Origin: Sulfuricella sp.
Lineage (GTDB): Bacteria > Pseudomonadota > Gammaproteobacteria > Burkholderiales > Sulfuricellaceae
Reading direction: 5' to 3'
NCBI GenBank assembly: GCA_018336195.1
Contig: JAGXQV010000192.1
Location: 1 to 52,384, forward strand
DNA: 52,384 bases
Under the pieces are notes generated by a model, which was not told the origin of the DNA, ran no database searches, and was given only the letters and a program-made list of their open reading frames with translations. This document shows positions 48,513 to 52,384 of the stretch, in pieces. The translations under genes and the position numbers were made by a program. How positions within the stretch are numbered: the stretch's first letter is position 1; every line of letters begins with the position of its first letter.

Positions 48513-49643
48513 ATGCATACCCACACCCATTCCGTCGGCGTCGTCGCTTCCCGCATCGCCCATTTCGACAAACCCACCAAGCTGAAAAGCGGGGCGGTAC
48601 TGGAAAGCTACGACTTGGTTTACGAAACCTACGGCACGCTCAACGCCACCGGTTCCAACGCCATCCTGATTTGCCACGCCCTTTCCGGCAACCACCACGT
48701 CGCCGGCTACCATTCCGAGAAAGACCGCAAACCCGGGTGGTGGGACAACATGATCGGGCCGGGCAAGCCGGTCGATACCGAGCGTTTTTTCGTGATCGGG
48801 GTCAACAACCTGGGGGGATGCCACGGTTCCACCGGGCCGTCCAGCATCGACCCGCTTACCGGCAGACCCTACGGCAAATCCTTCCCGGTGCTGACGGTGG
48901 ACGACTGGGTGGAAACCCAGGCGCGCCTCGCCGATTACTTGGGTATCCTGCAATTCGCCGCAGTAATCGGCGGTAGCCTGGGCGGCATGCAGGTCATGCA
49001 TTGGAGCATCGCCCATCCCCGCCGTTTGCGCCATGCCCTGGTGATCGCCTCTGCCCCCAAGCTCACCGCCCAGAACATCGCCTTCAACGACGTGGCACGC
49101 CAGGCGATCCTTACCGACCCGGATTTCCACGGCGGCGATTATTACGCCCACGGCGTGGTGCCGCGCCGCGGCCTGCGCATCGCGCGGATGCTGGGACACA
49201 TCACCTATCTGTCGGACGACGTGATGGGCGAAAAATTCGGGCGGATCCTCAAGAACGACACCTTCCAGTTCGGCTACGACGTGGAATTCGAAATCGAATC
49301 CTACCTGCGCTACCAGGGCGACAAATTCGCCGACAGCTTCGATGCCAACACCTATTTGCTGATGACCAAGGCGCTCGATTATTTCGACCCCACCCATCAC
49401 CACCGCAACACCCTGAGCCAAGCGCTCAAGCCCGCCACGGCGGATTTTCTGGTGATATCGTTCACCAGCGACTGGCGTTTCGCCCCCAGCCGCTCGCGGG
49501 AGATCGTCAAGGCCCTGCTGGATAACGAACGCAACGTCAGCTACGCGGAAATCGTCGCCGTCCACGGCCACGACGCCTTCCTCATGCCCGACCCGCATTA
49601 TCACGACATTGTGCGGGCTTACATGGAGGGGATCGCACCATGA
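48513..49643 (+). CDS. metX: Homoserine O-acyltransferase MetX
   Basis: A 376-residue alpha/beta-hydrolase-fold enzyme that activates homoserine for methionine synthesis. Nucleophile Ser155 is in [12 protein letters not shown]; Asp and His of the triad are in [15 protein letters not shown] and HGHDAFLMP. Although the family is named for acetyl transfer, many proteobacterial MetX proteins next to metW use succinyl-CoA; the acyl donor cannot be decided here. It overlaps metW by 4 bases (ATGA). Confidence 0.94.
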   Translation: MHTHTHSVGVVASRIAHFDKPTKLKSGAVLESYDLVYETYGTLNATGSNAILICHALSGNHHVAGYHSEKDRKPGWWDNMIGPGKPVDTERFFVIGVNNLGGCHGSTGPSSIDPLTGRPYGKSFPVLTVDDWVETQARLADYLGILQFAAVIGGSLGGMQVMHWSIAHPRRLRHALVIASAPKLTAQNIAFNDVARQAILTDPDFHGGDYYAHGVVPRRGLRIARMLGHITYLSDDVMGEKFGRILKNDTFQFGYDVEFEIESYLRYQGDKFADSFDANTYLLMTKALDYFDPTHHHRNTLSQALKPATADFLVISFTSDWRFAPSRSREIVKALLDNERNVSYAEIVAVHGHDAFLMPDPHYHDIVRAYMEGIAP

Positions 49644-50242
49644 CCAACATCACTCGTCCCGATTTTGCCGCCATCGCCGCCTGGGTCACCCCCGGCGCCA
49701 AAGTCCTCGACCTCGGCTGCGGCGACGGCAGCCTGCTGCGCTACCTGCGCGAAACCCGCCAGGTGCGCGGTTACGGCATCGAAATCGCCGAAGACAATCT
49801 GGCCGCTTGCATCAAGAACGGCATCAACGTCATCCAGATGGATCTGGAGTCCGGCCTGTCCGGCTTCGAACCGCAATCCTTCGATTTCGTGATTCTGTCG
49901 CAGACCCTGCAGGCCATGAAAAACATCGAACTGATGATGAGTGAAATGCTGCGGGTCGGCAAACAAAGCATCGTCACCCTGCCCAATTTCGGTTTCTGGC
50001 AACACCGCCTGCAAATCCTCTCCGGCCACATGCCGGTCTCGCCCGACCTGCCTTACCAATGGTACGACACCCCCAACATCCACCTGTGTACCTTCGGTGA
50101 TTTCGAAGCTTTCTGCCGCGACCAGGGCGTCGCCGTCCGCGAACGCATCGCCATGCACAATGCCCAGGTCGTCACCTTCCTGCCCAAGCTGTTCGGCAGT
50201 CTGGCGGTGTATCGACTGGAAAGGGCCGCGAAAACGGCTTGA
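49640..50242 (+). CDS. metW: Methionine biosynthesis protein MetW
   Basis: A 200-residue class I SAM-dependent methyltransferase-fold protein. Motif I is [15 protein letters not shown] (about 23-37), motif [20 protein letters not shown]. In known systems MetW works with MetX in homoserine acylation. Translation is coupled to metX. No SAM-responsive riboswitch was recognised upstream of the pair. Confidence 0.94.
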   Translation: MTNITRPDFAAIAAWVTPGAKVLDLGCGDGSLLRYLRETRQVRGYGIEIAEDNLAACIKNGINVIQMDLESGLSGFEPQSFDFVILSQTLQAMKNIELMMSEMLRVGKQSIVTLPNFGFWQHRLQILSGHMPVSPDLPYQWYDTPNIHLCTFGDFEAFCRDQGVAVRERIAMHNAQVVTFLPKLFGSLAVYRLERAAKTA

Positions 50243-50332
50243 TTGAAAACGGCGTCGCGCCCCATGGCGTCTTGCGCTCTGAACCTACCTGGGCCATACT
50301 GCATCGCATCTGCAATGCAACCGGGGTTAACC

Positions 50333-50605
50333 ATGAAATCCGCCACGATTCCCTCGCTTCGGGTCGCCCCCGAATTGCGTCAAGCTGCTGAAAGCGTCTT
50401 GCGCAACGGGGAAACCTTGTCCAGCTTCGTCGAGCAATCGCTACGCGCCCAAATCGAGCGGCGTCAATTGCAAGGGGAATTCATCGCGCGCGGTCTGGCG
50501 GGGCGGGGCGAGGCGCGCAGTAGCGGGGAATACCATGCCGCCGAAGACGTATTGCGCGAAATGGACGAGATGCTGGAAAAAGCCGAGGCGAAGAACTTAG
50601 CGTGA
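50333..50605 (+). CDS. Antitoxin of a ParE-type module (YlcI/YnfO-like)
   Basis: A 90-residue protein. The N-terminus (TIPSLRVAPELRQAAESVLRNGETLSSFVEQSLRA) is a ribbon-helix-helix-type DNA-binding region, and the helical acidic C-terminus would wrap the toxin. The start at 50333 is taken because the next ribosomal context and the usual family length agree with it. The stop overlaps the toxin start by GTGA. It should repress its own operon. Confidence 0.82.
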   Translation: MKSATIPSLRVAPELRQAAESVLRNGETLSSFVEQSLRAQIERRQLQGEFIARGLAGRGEARSSGEYHAAEDVLREMDEMLEKAEAKNLA

Positions 50606-50901
50606 GTTATCGGGTTCGCTTTACCGCCTCTGCCAGGGAGGATTTGCAGCGACTTTTCGCCTTTTTGCTCGAACGCGACCCGGTTGCCGCCCGCCGCGCC
50701 CGCGACGCCATCGAAAAAGCCATCGGCTTGTTGCGGGACTTTCCGTTTACCTGCCGCAAGGCGGAAACGGACACACCTTTCCTGCGCGAACTGGTGATTC
50801 CCTTTGGAGCTACCGGCTACGTTGCCCTGTTCGAAATCGAAGACGACCAAACCGTTACCGTGCTGGCGCTACGCCACCAGCGCGAGGATGACTACTTTTG
50901 A
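50602..50901 (+). CDS. ParE/RelE-superfamily toxin
   Basis: A 99-residue protein with the RelE/ParE fold: YRVRFTASAREDLQRLFAFL at the start, AIGLLRDFPFTCRKAE, LRELVIPFGATGYVALFEI and VTVLALRHQREDDY at the end. This ending is typical of ParE (gyrase-targeting) toxins more than of RelE ribonucleases. Start GTG, coupled to the antitoxin. It converges on the next minus-strand gene, 3 bases away. Confidence 0.87.
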   Translation: MSYRVRFTASAREDLQRLFAFLLERDPVAARRARDAIEKAIGLLRDFPFTCRKAETDTPFLRELVIPFGATGYVALFEIEDDQTVTVLALRHQREDDYF

Positions 50902-50904
50902 GTT

Positions 50905-51576
50905 CTACCAAAGCAACCGATACAACCCCAACACCCCGAACCCTGCCACCAGCAGGCCGGCGGACAGCCGGACCGCGCGGTTCTGCATGAATTCCTTGAG
51001 TTGGCGGGCGAAGTAGCCCATCGCCAGAAGGTTGGGGAGGGTGCCGATGCCGAAGGCCAGCATTACCACCGCCCCCTTCACGGCGCTGCCGCTCGCCAGC
51101 GCGGTAATCAACATGCTGTACACCAGCCCGCACGGCACCCAACCCCACAGCGCGCCAAGCGCCAGGGCTTGCGGTACGCTACGCACCGGCAGGAGCTTGC
51201 GGGTGTAGGGTTGCAGGCGGTTCCAGATCGCCGAACCGGCACCTTCGAGGCGCAACACCGCCGAGGAAAGGCCGGCCAGATATAAACCCAGGGCGATCAG
51301 GAGGAGGTTGGCGAGCAGGTACAAGCCCTGTTTGACCGGCAACAGGTCGGAGAGTAGCAGGCTGCTGGCCCCCGCCGCGCCGGCGAAGGCACCCACCAGC
51401 ACGTAGCTGGCAATCCGTCCGGCGCTGTAGGCCAGATGAAAACGCCATTGCGGGGCTTGATTGGGAAGTTGCAGACTGAGCGCGCCGACGATCCCGCCAC
51501 ACATGCCGACGCAATGGGTGCCGCCGAGCAGGCCGACCAGAAAGACCGAAAAAATGCCGAGTTCCATCGCTGCCAT
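50905..51576 (-). CDS. Sulfite exporter TauE/SafE-type (DsbD-like) membrane protein
   Basis: A 223-residue integral membrane protein of about six segments. The paired cysteine motifs GGTHCVGMCGG near residue 20 and WGWVPCGLVYSM around residue 145 are those of the SafE/CcdA-like family, which move reducing equivalents or metal across the membrane; members are often found with cbb3 oxidase assembly genes, absent here. Specific function unknown. It is divergent from ampG. Confidence 0.82.
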   Translation of the reverse strand: MAAMELGIFSVFLVGLLGGTHCVGMCGGIVGALSLQLPNQAPQWRFHLAYSAGRIASYVLVGAFAGAAGASSLLLSDLLPVKQGLYLLANLLLIALGLYLAGLSSAVLRLEGAGSAIWNRLQPYTRKLLPVRSVPQALALGALWGWVPCGLVYSMLITALASGSAVKGAVVMLAFGIGTLPNLLAMGYFARQLKEFMQNRAVRLSAGLLVAGFGVLGLYRLLW

Positions 51577-51617
51577 TTTGACACAGCTTGGCGGGTTTCG
51601 GGTAAGGTAGCGACCCT

Positions 51618-52384
51618 ATGAGAACCCTCCAACCCAACGATAGCGCCACTCCCACACTGCGCCAGGCGCTGTGCAATCGGCGCATGCTGATCTGCATTTT
51701 CACCGGCTTCAGTTCCGGGCTACCGCTTTATATTCTCATCAGCCTGCTGCCGGCATGGCTGCGTTCCGAGCAGGTCGACCTCAAGTCCATCGGCCTGTTC
51801 GCCCTGATCCAACTGCCCTTCACCTGGAAATTCTTGTGGGCGCCGCTGCTCGACCGCTACGTGTGGCCGCTACTGGGGCGGCGGCGCGGCTGGATGCTGG
51901 TCAGCCAGCTCGCGTTGCTGCTCTCCCTGCCGCTGTTTGGCTGGTTCAGCCCCAAGCTGGACTTGTGGACCATCGCCTACCTCGCGGCGACGGTGGCTTT
52001 TTTTTCCGCCACCCAGGACATCGTGATCGACGCCTTCCGCCGCGAAATCCTCTTCGACGTCGAACTGGGCCTGGGCAACGCCATCCACGTCAACGCCTAC
52101 CGCATCGCCGGGCTGATCCCCGGCTCGCTGTCGCTGATCCTCGCCGACCACCTGCCGTGGGACAGCGTGTTCCTGATTACCGCGTTATTCATGCTGCCCG
52201 GCATCCTGATGACGCTCAAGGTGACCGAACCGCAACTCGCCAAGGCCGCGCCGAAAACCCTGCGCCAGGCGGTAGTCGAGCCTTTCCACGAATTCATCAG
52301 CCGCGCCGGCTGGCGCCAGGCGGCGCTGATCCTCGCCTTCATCTTCCTCTACAAACTCGGCGACAGCATGGCGACCGCGCTGGC
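51618..52384 (+). CDS. ampG: AmpG-type muropeptide permease (C-terminus cut by window edge)
   Basis: The first 255 codons of a major-facilitator permease, open to the window end. Family signatures: FTGFSSGLPLYILISLLPAWL in segment 1, IQLPFTWKFLWAPLLDRY in segments 2-3, and FFSATQDIVIDAFRREIL. AmpG imports anhydro-muropeptides for cell-wall recycling. Several membrane segments are visible; the remainder lies outside. A site AAGG lies about 9 bases before the ATG. Confidence 0.88.
   Translation, partial: MRTLQPNDSATPTLRQALCNRRMLICIFTGFSSGLPLYILISLLPAWLRSEQVDLKSIGLFALIQLPFTWKFLWAPLLDRYVWPLLGRRRGWMLVSQLALLLSLPLFGWFSPKLDLWTIAYLAATVAFFSATQDIVIDAFRREILFDVELGLGNAIHVNAYRIAGLIPGSLSLILADHLPWDSVFLITALFMLPGILMTLKVTEPQLAKAAPKTLRQAVVEPFHEFISRAGWRQAALILAFIFLYKLGDSMATAL

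Overview
The window reads as a contiguous piece of a GC-rich betaproteobacterial chromosome, most likely from the Nitrosomonadales (Gallionella/Sulfuricella/Thiobacillus-like). The assignment is inferred from the combination of pilMNOPQ next to PBP1A, minCDE, a permease-less manX-ptsH-ptsI set, metX-metW, the Acidithiobacillus-type glutamate-cysteine ligase and a Mg-type HemB. No rRNA, tRNA, CRISPR array or insertion sequence was seen.

Layout. 1-6.9 kb: type IV pilus operon pilMNOP(Q) on the minus strand, divergent from PBP1A (mrcA) and a translationally coupled gene of unknown function. 7-11.9 kb: YcgR-type PilZ protein, hemB, an unannotated candidate small RNA with two tandem terminators, engB, and a chemoreceptor whose long leader carries a c-di-GMP-I (GEMM-I) riboswitch; gshA is divergent from it. 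13.2-20.1 kb: accessory region, all on the minus strand: a Ser/Thr kinase with two zinc ribbons, a cold-shock/Mrr fusion of foreign-looking composition, an orphan Phd antitoxin, a small radical SAM protein, a DUF559 nuclease bracketed by two copies of a palindromic repeat, and a ClpB-D2-like AAA+ ATPase. 20.3-25.9 kb: hicAB, minCDE, a J-domain-like coiled-coil protein and a 455-residue coiled-coil protein. 26-38.2 kb: seven genes on the minus strand, gltB-gltD-hemE-priA-argS-SPOR-dsbA, ending at a strong terminator. 38.3-43.2 kb: TetR-RND efflux operon behind a palindromic operator. 43.3-52.4 kb: PrpF-family isomerase, purT, manX-ptsH-ptsI, metX-metW, a ParE-type toxin-antitoxin pair, a SafE-type membrane protein and the start of ampG.

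Themes. c-di-GMP signalling recurs: a PilZ protein and a riboswitch-controlled chemoreceptor lie close to the pilus operon. Most housekeeping genes overlap by 4 bases (ATGA/GTGA), indicating translational coupling. The most unusual parts are the candidate sRNA at 8.93-9.03 kb, the riboswitch-MCP unit, the kinase/radical SAM/AAA+ module that seems to have been broken up by repeats and nuclease genes, and the repeat-bracketed DUF559 gene.
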